Origin: Isoptericola variabilis 225
Lineage (GTDB): Bacteria > Actinomycetota > Actinomycetes > Actinomycetales > Cellulomonadaceae
Length of the DNA stretch: 64,000 nt
Assembly (NCBI RefSeq): GCF_000215105.1
Contig: NC_015588.1
Coordinates: 2,604,001-2,668,000 of the forward strand
Direction of reading: 5' to 3'
In this document: positions 26,442 through 38,455 of the stretch, piece after piece
Position numbering within the stretch: position 1 is the first letter of the stretch
How the letters are laid out: every line of letters starts with the position of its first letter
The notes under the pieces: model-generated
Seen by the model: the letters and a program-made list of their open reading frames with translations, nothing else
Told to the model about the DNA's origin: nothing
Databases searched by the model: none
Made by a program: the position numbers and the translations under genes

Positions 26442-29236
26442 GCGCCCTCCGTCGCCCGTGCCGCCGCGGCCCTCCGGTCGCGGACGAGGACCAGGAGCCC
26501 GCCGACGACGAGGACGAGGACGCTGCCGAGGGAGACCCAGACGCCGACCCTGAGGAAGGGTGTCCGATACTCGAGCTCGACGACGTGCTCCCCCGGCTCG
26601 ACGAACACGGCGCCGCCGGCGTGCTCCGCGGCCACGAGGGGCACCGGCTCCCCGTCCACCGTCGCGTGCCATCCCTCCCGTCGCAACGACTCGGCGAAGA
26701 CGACCCAGCCGGGTCCGGAGGCCGAGACCTCCGCGGTGACGTGGTCCGTGTCGGCCGTGAGCTCGGTGACCACCGCCGTCGACGACCCGTCGAGGCCGCG
26801 AGCGTCGTCGGGGTCCTCGAGCACGACGACGTCGGGCGACGTCGTGGGGTCGTTCATCACCTCGATGCGCCGCTCGAGGTCCGTCTCGACCAGCTCCCCG
26901 GACGCCCACCGGACGCGCGGCAGCGCCCCGGCCCGCTCGTAGACGGTCGCGTCCCCGGTGTGCACGACCCGCAGCCCGTCGTCTGCCGGTCGGACGGTCG
27001 ACGTCGCGAGCCGCCCGTCGCCGTCGACGGCGACGTCGGCCTGGGCCCCCTCGCCCCGGACGGCGACCTCGGCCACCCACGCCGTACCCGGGGGGATCGA
27101 CTCCCCCGCCAGCGCGACGTTCCTCGCCGCGCCGGACGACCTGGTCCACGTCGAGGTCACGGCGAGCGGCGTACCGTCCACGCCGCGCAGCGTGACCGAC
27201 ACTTCGGCCCCGCCGGCCGCCGACTCCAGGTTCGCCAGGTCGATCACGACGCCCCGGACCGGGCCGGTGAACTGCGCGGACGTGATCGTCTCTCCCTCGC
27301 GCAGCACGGCCCTGCCCACCGCGTCCGGTCCGGCCTCGCGCGAGCCCGGGATCTCGGCGCCCGTGTCCATGACCACGTACTCCACGGCGAACCGGTCGAG
27401 CATCCCGCTCCGGAGCGACGTGGCGAGGTTCCCGGGGTTCAGCCCCGCGTACGTCGGCGTCAGCATGGAGTCGGGGTCGGCGGCGAGGAGCACCTCTCTC
27501 CACTCCGGGGTGACGAACGCGTGACCACCGAGGGAGCGCTGCCGGTACGCGGTGCTCGACCCGGGCAGCATGGTCTGGCCGACCGCGGCATACCGCTGGC
27601 CGTCGAGGTGCTCGTCGAGGAACGCGATCGCGGGGGTGGACGGGTAGAAGTAGCCGAGGTCGACCTGCGGCCACCACCCCCGGGCCACGTCGATCGCCGG
27701 CACGGTCACGAGCGCGAAGACCCCGAGCATCGCCACGACCGACGTCCAACGGCGCGCGCCGGCCCAGGCCAGGAGCACGAGCACGATCGCGCACGCCGTG
27801 ACCAGCGCCCCCTCGCGAACCTCGAGACCGACGAACACCTTGTCCGCGGCGCGCGCACGCACCGCCTGGACGGCGGCGACCGCCACCACCGCCACCGAGG
27901 TCGCGAGCACGAGGCGCAGGGCGGTCGACCAGCGCTCGGAACCGCGGTCCCTCAGGGCTGCCACGTCGTGCCGGAGGCCGCGGGGAGCCAGCAGCGCGTG
28001 CGCCCCGTACGCCGCCAGGACGGCCGCCACGAAGCCGATCATCACGCGCAACCGGGCGACCGGGTTGTTCGAGAACACCGGCAGCTGCTGGAGGAGCCCC
28101 AGGATCGGCCCGCCGACGAAGACGAGCAGCACCGACACGAACAGCAGCACCGTCATGAAGATCAGCACCACGTCGCTCACCCGCCGCCGCGTGCGGACGG
28201 CGAGCGCCGCACCGACGAGGACGACGGTCGCCGCGCCGACGTACGTCATCGCCTCGACGGGGTGCGGCCCGCCGCCGAAGTGGGTGCCGTCGGGCCGGCC
28301 GAGGACGTGCGGGAGCATGGCCGTCGCGAGCGCCTCGAAGGGCAGGTGGTGCGCCGGGGTCTGCGCCCGCGCCTCGAAGTCGATGACGGTGGCCGCGTTC
28401 CACGCGAACGGCAGCATCAGCCACGACGCCAGCAAGCCGCCGAACAGGACACCGCCGAGCGACACCGCGCCGGCCTTGATCACCCCACCGACGGCTCGGT
28501 GGACGAACGCGGCGCGCACGAGCAGGTACGCGGCTCCGGCGTACAGCGCGTATCCGGCCACCGCGGGGAACCCTCCCAGGAGCAGCGACGCCACCACGGC
28601 CCCGACGATCAGCACCTCGCGGGCCCGCGGGCGGGCGGCCGCGCGCTCGAGCGCCCAGAAGAGCAGGGGGACGAACGCGGCGACCCTGGTCTGCGGCCAG
28701 TTGGTCCACGTCACCATGAAGCCGGAGGCCACGTAGACCAACGTGGCGAGCGGCCAGGTGGGACGGGCGAGCCCGAGCCGGCGCAGGAGGAGCGACATCC
28801 CCGTCGCCACGACGGCGATCTCGAGCAGCTTCACGGCGACCGGGGCGTACTCGTGCGGCAGCACCCACCACGGCGCGGCGACCGGCGAGTAGACCCCCGG
28901 GTTCGGCAGGCCGCCCAGCTCGACGCCCCCCTGGACGTAGGGGTTCCACTCGGCCAGCGAGCCCTCCCGGGCCTCGTCGACGATGAGCGACGCCTGGGGC
29001 GCGAACCCGTCGACCGTGTCGCCGAGGTAGGGCACCTGCGTCTCGGTGATCGGCACGCCGGCCCGCCAGGGCGAGACCAGGCCGAGGATGTCGACGCCGA
29101 GGAACGTGGTCCTCCCCACCAGGGACGAGCCGAGCGTGAGGGCGACGAACACCGCGACGCAGATCCATCCGACGACCGTGAGAAGCAGTTCGCCTCGCGA
29201 GACGCTGCCCGTGCGCCGAAGGGCTGTTCCTGACAC
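26438..29236 (-). CDS. YfhO-family membrane protein
   Basis: A 932-residue protein with about a dozen membrane helices, then a long extracytoplasmic part (about residues 500-890) and a last helix near the C-terminus (VGVWVSLGSVLVLVVGGLLVLV). The motifs GLPNPGVYSPVAAPWWVLP, SGFMVTWTNWPQTRVAAFVPL and VFSNNPVARLRVM are typical of YfhO (PF09586). YfhO proteins in Firmicutes take part in glycosylating lipoteichoic acid, so a GT-C-like role on an exported polymer is likely. Start GTG 29236 has GAGAGGA 6 bases upstream. It leads an operon with the DUF2142-like gene. Confidence 0.85.
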   Translation of the reverse strand: MSGTALRRTGSVSRGELLLTVVGWICVAVFVALTLGSSLVGRTTFLGVDILGLVSPWRAGVPITETQVPYLGDTVDGFAPQASLIVDEAREGSLAEWNPYVQGGVELGGLPNPGVYSPVAAPWWVLPHEYAPVAVKLLEIAVVATGMSLLLRRLGLARPTWPLATLVYVASGFMVTWTNWPQTRVAAFVPLLFWALERAAARPRAREVLIVGAVVASLLLGGFPAVAGYALYAGAAYLLVRAAFVHRAVGGVIKAGAVSLGGVLFGGLLASWLMLPFAWNAATVIDFEARAQTPAHHLPFEALATAMLPHVLGRPDGTHFGGGPHPVEAMTYVGAATVVLVGAALAVRTRRRVSDVVLIFMTVLLFVSVLLVFVGGPILGLLQQLPVFSNNPVARLRVMIGFVAAVLAAYGAHALLAPRGLRHDVAALRDRGSERWSTALRLVLATSVAVVAVAAVQAVRARAADKVFVGLEVREGALVTACAIVLVLLAWAGARRWTSVVAMLGVFALVTVPAIDVARGWWPQVDLGYFYPSTPAIAFLDEHLDGQRYAAVGQTMLPGSSTAYRQRSLGGHAFVTPEWREVLLAADPDSMLTPTYAGLNPGNLATSLRSGMLDRFAVEYVVMDTGAEIPGSREAGPDAVGRAVLREGETITSAQFTGPVRGVVIDLANLESAAGGAEVSVTLRGVDGTPLAVTSTWTRSSGAARNVALAGESIPPGTAWVAEVAVRGEGAQADVAVDGDGRLATSTVRPADDGLRVVHTGDATVYERAGALPRVRWASGELVETDLERRIEVMNDPTTSPDVVVLEDPDDARGLDGSSTAVVTELTADTDHVTAEVSASGPGWVVFAESLRREGWHATVDGEPVPLVAAEHAGGAVFVEPGEHVVELEYRTPFLRVGVWVSLGSVLVLVVGGLLVLVRDRRAAAARATEGA

Positions 29237-29267
29237 AACTCGTCCTCTCCGCGGGTGACCGACGGTC

Positions 29268-29273
29268 ACCCTA
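29268..29273 (-). promoter_or_regulatory. Candidate -10 element for the yfhO-like operon
   Basis: TAGGGT on the minus strand, about 31 bases before GTG 29236, leaving room for the ribosome site. Confidence 0.4.
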
Positions 29274-29338
29274 CCGGGGCGGCCGCACGGCCGGGCCGGC
29301 CGACGCCGTCCGGGAGCGGTCCGGGCGCCGTCTTTCGG

Positions 29339-29344
29339 TAGAGT
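29339..29344 (+). promoter_or_regulatory. Candidate -10 element for wzm-wzt
   Basis: TAGAGT on the plus strand would start transcription near 29351, with a leader of about 54 bases before ATG 29405. Confidence 0.4.
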
Positions 29345-29404
29345 CGTCGCGCCCGGCCGCGCCATCCCCGCGGTTGTGGGCAGAGTGGAGGATCGCATCA
29401 CGCC

Positions 29405-30334
29405 ATGACCAGCGAGACACCGGACCGCGCGGCTCGCCTTGCGGCGGAGCCGCTGCGCGCGGCCGGCCCCCGCCCCGGCTTCGCCCGCGGGACCGTCGCC
29501 TCGCTCAAGGACCTCGCCAGGCAGCGCGAGCTCCTGGACATGCTGATCCGTCGTGAGCTCAAGGCGCGCTACAAGGACAGCGCCCTCGGCTTCCTGTGGA
29601 GCCTCGGACGCCCGCTCGCCATGCTGGCGATCTACTACCTCGCGCTCGGTCAGTTCCTCGGTGCCGCTCGCCACATCCCGGCGTTCGCGATCTTCATCTA
29701 CGCGGGCCTCACGGCGTGGGGCTTCTACTCGGAGGCGCTCGTCTCCGGGACGGGGTCCGTCGTCGCCAACAGCGGCCTGGTGAAGAAGGTGTACCTGCCG
29801 CGCGAGGTCTTCCCGCTGAGCTCCGTCGGCTCGGCGTTCTTCAACTTCATGATCCAGGTCGTGATCCTGCTCACCGCGACCCTCGTGGCGGGACAGTTCC
29901 CCCTGGGCGCCCGGTGGGGGTACTTCGTCCTCGCCCTGCTCGTCCTCGTGACGTACGCCGTCGCCCTGTCTCTGATCCTCAGCGCCGTGAACGTCTACCT
30001 GCGGGACGTGCAGTACCTGGTCGACATCTTCATCATGATCTTCTTCTGGCTCTCGCCGATCGTCTACGCCTGGAGCTTCGTGCGCGACGCGCTCGGGTCG
30101 TCGGGTCTCACCGCCGGCGCGCAGGAGATGCTCATGGAGCTCTACCTCGCGAACCCGGTCACGCTCGCGGTCATCGGCTTCCAGGAGACGTTCTGGGTCG
30201 CGGGCGACGCGCTCCCCTCGGTCCCCGACCTGGCGGCACGCCTCGGCGTCGCCCTCGGCGTCGGCCTCCTTCTCCTCTGGTTGGCGCAGCGCGTCTTCGC
30301 CCGCCTGCAGTCCAACTTCGCCCAGGAGCTGTGA
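29405..30334 (+). CDS. wzm: ABC-2 polysaccharide exporter permease (Wzm-like)
   Basis: A 309-residue permease with six membrane helices. The cytoplasmic N-terminus carries the family motif LIRRELKARYKDSALGFLWS just before helix 1. This is the membrane part of an ABC exporter for polyprenyl-linked polysaccharides or teichoic acids. The stop overlaps the ATPase start by one base (TGATG). A GGAGG lies 13 bases upstream, rather far; no better start is seen. Confidence 0.92.
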   Translation: MTSETPDRAARLAAEPLRAAGPRPGFARGTVASLKDLARQRELLDMLIRRELKARYKDSALGFLWSLGRPLAMLAIYYLALGQFLGAARHIPAFAIFIYAGLTAWGFYSEALVSGTGSVVANSGLVKKVYLPREVFPLSSVGSAFFNFMIQVVILLTATLVAGQFPLGARWGYFVLALLVLVTYAVALSLILSAVNVYLRDVQYLVDIFIMIFFWLSPIVYAWSFVRDALGSSGLTAGAQEMLMELYLANPVTLAVIGFQETFWVAGDALPSVPDLAARLGVALGVGLLLLWLAQRVFARLQSNFAQEL

Positions 30335-31527
30335 TGACCACGGTCGTCGAGATCGAGAACCTCTCCAAGCGCTTCACGATCCGCAAGGAGAAGTCCCTCA
30401 AGGAGCGCATCGTCAACTTCGGCCGCTCCCAGAAGCACAAGGAGCAGTTCTGGGCGCTCCGCGGGGTCGACCTGTCGATCCGGTCCGGGAGCACCGTCGG
30501 GCTCATCGGGCCGAACGGGTCGGGCAAGAGCACGCTGCTCAAGATGATCGGCGGCATCCTGCAGCCCGACACGGGGACGGTGTCGATCCGCGGGCGCCTC
30601 GCCGCCCTGCTGGAGCTGGGCGCGGGCTTCCACCCCGACCTCACGGGCCGGGAGAACGTCTACCTCAACGCGGCGATCCTCGGGATCAGCCGCGAGCAGA
30701 CGGACCGCTACTTCGACGCCATCGTCGACTTCTCGGGCATCGAGAAGTTCATCGACACGCAGGTCAAGTTCTACTCGTCGGGCATGTACGTCCGCCTCGC
30801 GTTCGCCGTCGCGGTGCACGTGGACCCGGACATCCTCCTGGTCGACGAGGTGCTCGCGGTCGGCGACGAGCCGTTCCAGCGCAAGTGCCTCGAGCGGATC
30901 CGCCAGTTCCAGGCCGAGGGCCGCACGATCGTCCTCGTCACCCACGGCCTCGACCAGGTCGCGGAGTTCTGCGACCGCGCGGTCGTGCTCGAGTCGGGCA
31001 AGGTCGTCGTCGACGGCAGCCCCCGCGAGGCGCTGCGCACGCTGCGAGCCGACTTCGAGGAGGCGCGCCTCGAGGAGCGCGAGCGCCACCTCGCCGCCAG
31101 CACCGAGGTCCGCACCCGCTCCCAGTTCACCGGGATCTCCCTGCGCTCGGAGTCCGGGGAGACCGGGATCCCGACGCTCCGCCCGGGCGAGGGCCTCCAC
31201 GTCGCCATGGAGGTCAAGACCGACGGCGAGCCGCTCGAGGGGTGCGTCCTCGAGATCGGCGTGACGACGTCGCTCGGGTCGGCGGTCTACACGACCTCGA
31301 CCGAGCTGCTCGGCACGCCACTGCCCGTGCTCGACGGCGTCCAGCACTTCGCGTTCTTCCTGCGGTCCCTGCACCTCGGCGAGGACGAGTACCACGTGCG
31401 CGCGTCGCTGCGCGACGCCCAGGGCGGCGAGCTGCACCACGTCCCGGTCGCCGCGACGTTCACCGTGAGCGGGGACGGCCGGTCCCTGGGCTTCCTCTCG
31501 ACGGAGACCGACTTCGTCCGCCTCTGA
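30334..31527 (+). CDS. wzt: ABC polysaccharide exporter ATPase with C-terminal glycan-binding domain (Wzt-like)
   Basis: A 397-residue ATPase. Walker A is GPNGSGKST (about residue 57), the signature is YSSGMYVRLAF, and Walker B is ILLVDEVLAVGD. Residues about 245-397 form the beta-rich C-terminal domain of Wzt proteins (FTGISLRSESGETGIPTLRP; VLEIGVTTSLGSAVYTT). In Wzt such domains recognise the finished, chemically capped end of the polymer before export. Together with Wzm this is the export step of the locus. A strong hairpin follows the stop. Confidence 0.93.
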   Translation: MTTVVEIENLSKRFTIRKEKSLKERIVNFGRSQKHKEQFWALRGVDLSIRSGSTVGLIGPNGSGKSTLLKMIGGILQPDTGTVSIRGRLAALLELGAGFHPDLTGRENVYLNAAILGISREQTDRYFDAIVDFSGIEKFIDTQVKFYSSGMYVRLAFAVAVHVDPDILLVDEVLAVGDEPFQRKCLERIRQFQAEGRTIVLVTHGLDQVAEFCDRAVVLESGKVVVDGSPREALRTLRADFEEARLEERERHLAASTEVRTRSQFTGISLRSESGETGIPTLRPGEGLHVAMEVKTDGEPLEGCVLEIGVTTSLGSAVYTTSTELLGTPLPVLDGVQHFAFFLRSLHLGEDEYHVRASLRDAQGGELHHVPVAATFTVSGDGRSLGFLSTETDFVRL

Positions 31528-31537
31528 GAGTGCTGGC

Positions 31538-31563
31538 GGGCAGGGGGCCGTTGCCCCCTGCCC
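31538..31563. terminator. Hairpin between convergent wzt and GT2 genes
   Basis: gggcagggggc (31538-31548) pairs perfectly with gccccctgccc (31553-31563) across a four-base loop. There is no U tract, but an 11-bp G+C stem between two convergent stops suggests a two-way terminator. Confidence 0.6.
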
Positions 31564-31566
31564 GTG

Positions 31567-33134
31567 TCAGACGGCGCGCTCGGCCGGCATGTACGGGTCG
31601 CGCGGGCGGGACGGCCAGCGCGACTTGAGCAGCTCGTGCTCCCAGGCGTGCACGACCGCGACGCGGGTCTTCGACTCGAAGTGGAACGCCTTCGCGGCGT
31701 GGAGCCAGACGAGGCGCAGGCCGCACGCCGCGACCTTGAGCGACAGGTCGGTGTCGTTGAAGTTCACGGGCAAGAGCTCGGAGAACCCGCCGACCTGGTC
31801 GAACACCTTGCGGGACATCGCCATGCACGCCCCCGTCAGGGCGCTGCACTCGCGGTCCAGCACGAGCGCGTTCGCCACGCCGAGCTCGTCGTCGAAGTCC
31901 CCGTAGTAGGCGTGGCCCGGGTCCCCGCGCCGGTACACGACGCCGGCGTGCTGCAGGGTCCCGTCCGGGAAGAGCAGCCGCGCACCGGTCATGCCCACGC
32001 CCTCCTCGAGGAGCGGGGCGACGAGACGCTGGACGAACCGCGGGGTGACGACCTCGACGTCGTCGTTGAGCATCACGAGCCACCTGCCGTGCGACCGCAG
32101 GGCCCCGATGTTGCACTTCTCGCTGTAGTTGAACGGCTTGTCGTAGCGGACGAGGAGCAGCTTCTCGCCGGCGACGGCCCGCAGCTCGTCGAGCACCGCG
32201 GGCGGGGTGACCCCGTCGTACACGACGACCACCTCGAGGTCGACGTCGCCCGCGTGGCGCAGGAGGCTGCGCACGGCCTCGACCACGAAGACGCGCCGCT
32301 CGCCCCAGACGATGCCCTCGCCGCCGCGCGTCGGGATGATGACGCTGACCAGGCCGTCGGGGCGCGCGTGACGCTCGACCGTGTACGTGCCCGGCACGGG
32401 CCCGTAGTCGGCGGTCGCGTCGATGCCGCACCGCTCGAGGTGCGCCTGGACCGCGTTCTTGCCGGCCGTCCAGGCGTACGGCTTCGCCTCGGGGTCCCCG
32501 GCCGCGGACCCGGGCACCACGCGCCAGTGGTAGAGCACCTCCGGGACGTGCACGACGCGGCGCGCCCGCTCGGTGACCCGCAGCACGAGGTCGTGGTCCT
32601 GCGACCCGTCGAAGCCCTCGTGGAAGCCTCCGACCTCGCGGACCAGCGACGTCCTCAGTACCGACAGGTGACTGGTGTACATCTGCCCGCGCAGGCGCTC
32701 GGGCGACCAGTCCGGCTTGCGGAAGCGGTCGTAGAGGTTGCCGTCGTCGTCGACCTTGTCCTCGTCGGAGTAGAGGTAGTCCGCCTCCGGCTCCGCGTCG
32801 ATCGCGGCGGCCATCCGCTCGAGCGCGACGTCGACGAGAAGGTCGTCGTGGTCCACCAGGACGACGAACTCCCCGCGCGCGGCCTCGATGCCGTCGTTCG
32901 ACGCCCGGACGATGTGGCCGTTGTCCGCGCGCTCGATCACGCGGATCCGCGCGTCGGCCTCCGCGGCCCCGCGCAGGATCGGCAGGACGTGCGCCTGGGT
33001 CGACCTGTCGTCGACGAGGATCAGCTCCCAGTCGCCGAACGTCTGGGAGCGGACGGAGTCGATCATCTCCTCGAGCGCCCGCGCCGGCGGGTCGAACACC
33101 GGCGTGACGATCGAGAACCGGGGGGCGGCGACCG

Positions 33135-33138
<4 letters not shown>
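31567..33138 (-). CDS. Tandem glycosyltransferase family 2 protein
   Basis: A 523-residue protein with two GT2 domains. The first (residues about 5-240) has FSIVTPVFDPPARALEEMI, VDDRST, DHDDLL and YLYSDEDKVD. The second (about 275-510) has VSVIIPTRGG, the VVVYDG strand, FNYSEKCNIGA, MLNDDVEV and ALTGACMAMSRKVF. Such two-domain enzymes can polymerise alternating sugars, as in O-antigen and rhamnan synthesis. GTG 33138 overlaps the upstream methyltransferase by four bases. Lying beside wzm/wzt, it is a good candidate for chain elongation. Confidence 0.87.
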
Positions 33139-35257
<2,119 letters not shown>

Positions 35258-35283
35258 TCGCACCACGCCCCGCCGACCCTCAC

Positions 35284-35318
35284 GACGGCGTCCACCGCAC
35301 CTCGCGGTGGGCGCCGTC
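35284..35318 (+). terminator. rmlB terminator hairpin
   Basis: Bases 35284-35298 pair with 35304-35318 over 15 positions (one G-U) around a five-base loop acctc, 26 bases after the rmlB stop. No U tract, as is common in high-G+C actinobacteria. Confidence 0.65.
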
Positions 35319-35405
35319 GGCGCGTCGGGGCGGTCCCCCGCCGGTCCTCACACTTCCTCTACGTGGTCGGACCTTCGCACGCGCCGGTGCGTAACACGCA
35401 GCCCC

Positions 35406-35411
35406 TATGCT
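35406..35411 (+). promoter_or_regulatory. Leaderless -10 element for the first LCP gene
   Basis: TATGCT, 8 bases, then GTG 35420. It decides the start, since the frame is open back to 35363. Confidence 0.55.
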
Positions 35412-35419
35412 CTCTGTCC

Positions 35420-36766
35420 GTGACTCGCCGTCCCGTCCGCCACGCCGCGCCCAGGATCCAGCCCACCCGGGGTCCTGCGCACGCCCGGAACCTGCGGGGT
35501 CACGGCGCGCTGCGTGCGGTCGGCATGGCCGCGACGGCCGTCCTCGCCTTCGTGGGCGTCGGCGGCGCCACGGCGGCCGTGACGCTCACGGGCAACATCA
35601 CCGCGGTCGACGCCGAGGAGGCGCTCGGCGAGGACCGCCCCGACAAGGTGGTCCCGGACGACCCGAACGCGGGCGTCCCCCTGAACATCCTGGTGCTGGG
35701 CTCCGACTCGCGCGAGGGCGTCAACGCGGACGTGGTCGCGGACGGCAACGAGGGCGCGCGCGCCGACACGACGATGATCCTGCACATCTCGGCGGACCGG
35801 TCGCGCGTCGAGGTCGTGTCGGTGCCGCGCGACTCGACGGTCGACATCCCCTCGTGCCCCACGTCGTCCGGCGGCGAGACCGCACCCCTGTACAAGACCA
35901 AGTTCAACGCGGCCTTCGCGTCGGGGTACGACACGGGGGGCGACGTCGAGTCCGGCGCCCTGTGCGTCATGAAGACGCTCGAGACCCTGACCGACGTGCG
36001 GATGGACGGCTTCGTCGTCGTGGACTTCGCGGGGTTCCAGAAGATGATCGACGCCATCGGCGGCGTCGAGATATGCATCCCGCAGCGGATCGAGTCCCGC
36101 AAGGCCGACAACCTCGTGCTCGAGGCGGGCGTCCAGGAGCTCGACGGGCTGACGGCGCTCAAGTACGCCCGCGCGCGGACGGGTGCCGGACTGGGCGACG
36201 GCTCGGACATCGGCCGCATCGGCCGCCAGCAGGAGCTCATGGCCGCGCTCGCGCGCACGGTGCTCGACCAGAACCTGCTCACCGACTCGCCGCAGCTGCT
36301 CCAGTTCCTCGGGGCGGTCACCGGGTCCCTCACGATGAGCTCGAACTTCGCCTCCGTCCAGGGACTCGCCGGTCTGGCGTACTCCGTGCGCAACGTGCGC
36401 CCTGACACGATCGCGTTCATGACCGTCCCGTTCGAGTACGACCCCGACAACCCGGCCAACGTGGTGTGGACGAGCGAGGCGGCGGACGTCTGGGACAACA
36501 TGAACTACGACCGGCCCCTGAGCGACGCCGTCGCGCAGCCGGAGGCCGAGGCCTCCCCGAGCCCGTCGACGAGCGCCGGCGAGGGGACCGCCGGCGAGCA
36601 GCCGGCGGCGCCCGAGGAGCCGGCGCCGTCCGAGGAGGCGCCCGAGGCGGAGCCCGCGCCGGACGCCGCCTCGCCCGAGCCCTCGCCCACCCGCACCCGC
36701 GAGGCGGGCAAGGAGGCGTTCACGAGCGCCGACGTGACCGCCGTGTGCGGATCGACGGTGGGATGA
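35420..36766 (+). CDS. LytR-CpsA-Psr (LCP) family cell-wall glycopolymer transferase
   Basis: A 448-residue membrane-anchored protein. A basic N-terminus and one helix (about residues 34-56) are followed by the external LCP domain with NILVLGSDSR, RADTTMILHI, VSVPRDSTVDIP and the conserved Arg/Asp pairs, then FVVVDFAGFQKMIDAIGGVEI and LTALKYARAR. LCP enzymes move lipid-linked polymers onto peptidoglycan. The C-terminal 90 residues are Pro/Glu/Ala-rich with no fold visible. The preceding rhamnose and export genes suggest it attaches that polymer. It is followed after 10 bases by a second LCP gene. Confidence 0.93.
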   Translation: MTRRPVRHAAPRIQPTRGPAHARNLRGHGALRAVGMAATAVLAFVGVGGATAAVTLTGNITAVDAEEALGEDRPDKVVPDDPNAGVPLNILVLGSDSREGVNADVVADGNEGARADTTMILHISADRSRVEVVSVPRDSTVDIPSCPTSSGGETAPLYKTKFNAAFASGYDTGGDVESGALCVMKTLETLTDVRMDGFVVVDFAGFQKMIDAIGGVEICIPQRIESRKADNLVLEAGVQELDGLTALKYARARTGAGLGDGSDIGRIGRQQELMAALARTVLDQNLLTDSPQLLQFLGAVTGSLTMSSNFASVQGLAGLAYSVRNVRPDTIAFMTVPFEYDPDNPANVVWTSEAADVWDNMNYDRPLSDAVAQPEAEASPSPSTSAGEGTAGEQPAAPEEPAPSEEAPEAEPAPDAASPEPSPTRTREAGKEAFTSADVTAVCGSTVG

Positions 36767-36776
36767 GACGACGACC

Positions 36777-38150
36777 ATGACGCGCGACGACCACCAGATC
36801 CCTCCGAGCTTCACGCCGCAGGGCGGCAGCTCCCGGCGGCCCGGCTCGGCCTCCGACGCCATCGCCGTGGGCGGCGCCGGCCGTCCCGAGCGCTCCGGTC
36901 GCGTGCCGCGACGTGACGACGCCGTGCCGGTCGAGCCCCGCGTCCGGCGGCAGTCCTCCCGCGAGATCCCCGTGACGCCGCAGCGCCGCTCGGCCACGCC
37001 CCAGCGCCACGAAGCCGGTGCCGGGGGGCAGCAGCCCCGGTCCTTCCCGCCCGGCTCCGGTCAGGCGCGGCGGGCAGGAGGCCGTCCGGTCGCCGCCGCG
37101 TCGGCCCCGCGGCCGGCCCCCGACCGGGCGGCGGCGGCACGGCGGCTGCGCACGGGGACACCGGCCGGCGCCGCCCGGCGCCCGGCGGCGGCGCCGGGCG
37201 GCGGCTTCCGCGTTCGCAAGCGCCGTGTCGCCGGACTGACGCTCGCGCTCCTGCTCGTGCTCCTGCTCGCCTGGCCCGTGGGCCTGCTCGTGTGGGCGAA
37301 CGGCAAGATCCAGCACGTCGAGGCGCTCTCCGGGGCCCGCGGGACACCCGGCACGACGTACCTCCTCGCCGGCTCGGACGCGCGCGGGTCGGGCGGCGTC
37401 GAGGACGAGACCGAGGGTGCGCGCACGGACACGATCATGCTGCTGCACAAGCCGCGCAGCGGGCCCACCGCTCTCATCTCCCTGCCCCGCGACACGTACG
37501 TCGAGATCCCCGGCCACGGCGCCAACAAGATCAACGCCGCGTACTCGTTCGGCGGCGCGCCGCTCCTCGTAGAGACGGTCGAGCACCTCAGCGGGCTGAC
37601 GGTCGACCACTACGCGGAGGTGGGCTTCGGCAGCGTGTCCGAGATCGTCGACGCGGTCGACGGCGTGGAGCTGTGCCTCGACTACGACGTGAACGACCCC
37701 AACAGCGGCCTCGTCTGGCAGGCCGGGTGCCGGACGGCCGACGGCCCGACCGCGGTCGCGTTCTCCCGCATGCGGTACGCGGACCCCAAGGGCGACATCG
37801 GCCGGGCGGAGCGGCAGCGCCAGGTCATCCAGGCGGTCGCCGAGAAGGTGGCCGACCGGGACGTCCTCATCCAGCCGCAGAACCAGGTGCAGCTCGTCGA
37901 GGCCGGCACGGACGCCCTCGTGGTCGACGAGCGCACCGGCATCATCGACCTCGGGCGCCTGGCCTTCGCGTTCCGCAAGGCGACCGGTCCCGAGGGGGTC
38001 ACGGGCACGCCGCCCATCGCGAACCCGGGCTACGACCCGGGCACCGGGGTCGGCTCGACCGTCCTGCTCGACGAGGACGAGATCGACCAGTTCTGGGCCG
38101 ACCTGCGCGACGGTGCGTTCGAGCCGGGCAGCACCGTCGGCGGCCTCTGA
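36777..38150 (+). CDS. LytR-CpsA-Psr (LCP) family cell-wall glycopolymer transferase
   Basis: A 457-residue LCP protein. It has a long cytoplasmic, Arg/Pro-rich N-terminus of about 145 residues, one membrane helix (VAGLTLALLLVLLLAWPVGL) and an external LCP domain with TYLLAGSDARG, RTDTIMLLHK, ISLPRDTYVEIPG, INAAYSFGG and VAFSRMRYADPKGDIGRAERQ. It probably shares a transcript with the LCP gene just upstream. The disordered N-terminus may be a place for phosphorylation or partner binding, which is inference. Confidence 0.92.
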   Translation: MTRDDHQIPPSFTPQGGSSRRPGSASDAIAVGGAGRPERSGRVPRRDDAVPVEPRVRRQSSREIPVTPQRRSATPQRHEAGAGGQQPRSFPPGSGQARRAGGRPVAAASAPRPAPDRAAAARRLRTGTPAGAARRPAAAPGGGFRVRKRRVAGLTLALLLVLLLAWPVGLLVWANGKIQHVEALSGARGTPGTTYLLAGSDARGSGGVEDETEGARTDTIMLLHKPRSGPTALISLPRDTYVEIPGHGANKINAAYSFGGAPLLVETVEHLSGLTVDHYAEVGFGSVSEIVDAVDGVELCLDYDVNDPNSGLVWQAGCRTADGPTAVAFSRMRYADPKGDIGRAERQRQVIQAVAEKVADRDVLIQPQNQVQLVEAGTDALVVDERTGIIDLGRLAFAFRKATGPEGVTGTPPIANPGYDPGTGVGSTVLLDEDEIDQFWADLRDGAFEPGSTVGGL

Positions 38151-38171
38151 CCTCGGCGCGCCCGGCGCCCC

Positions 38172-38447
38172 TCAGCGCGACCGGCGCTCGCCGCGCACGA
38201 TCGACCGGATGACCTCGACGGGGAGTTTCGGCTTGCGGTTCTCGTCGACGAGCCCGTTCGCCTCCTGGAGCGTGTCGGTGAGCTGCGTGTAGCAGACGCC
38301 GGCGAGCGCGGGGCTGGCGTACAGGGCCTCGAACAGCTCGCGCACGCGTGCCTCGAAGTCGTCGGCCGACGAGGCGACCGAGTACCCCCACGTGTCGATC
38401 TCGGCGTCCGGGGCCCAGGTGACCCCGCCGAACTCGGTCACCATCAG
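38172..38447 (-). pseudogene. Remnant of a GH2 glycosidase (3' end only)
   Basis: About 90 codons match the C-terminal end of GH2 beta-galactosidase/glucuronidase proteins: LMVTEFGGVTW, then CYTQLTDTLQEANGLVDENR and a PKLPVEVIRSIV tail. A full GH2 enzyme has 600 or more residues, and everything before the MVTEFGG motif is gone. The upstream codons (about 38450 onward) are unrelated and belong to the opposite-strand GH43 remnant. ATG 38444 could start a 90-residue protein, but it would lack an active site. Confidence 0.7.
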
Positions 38448-38455
38448 GCGAGCCC

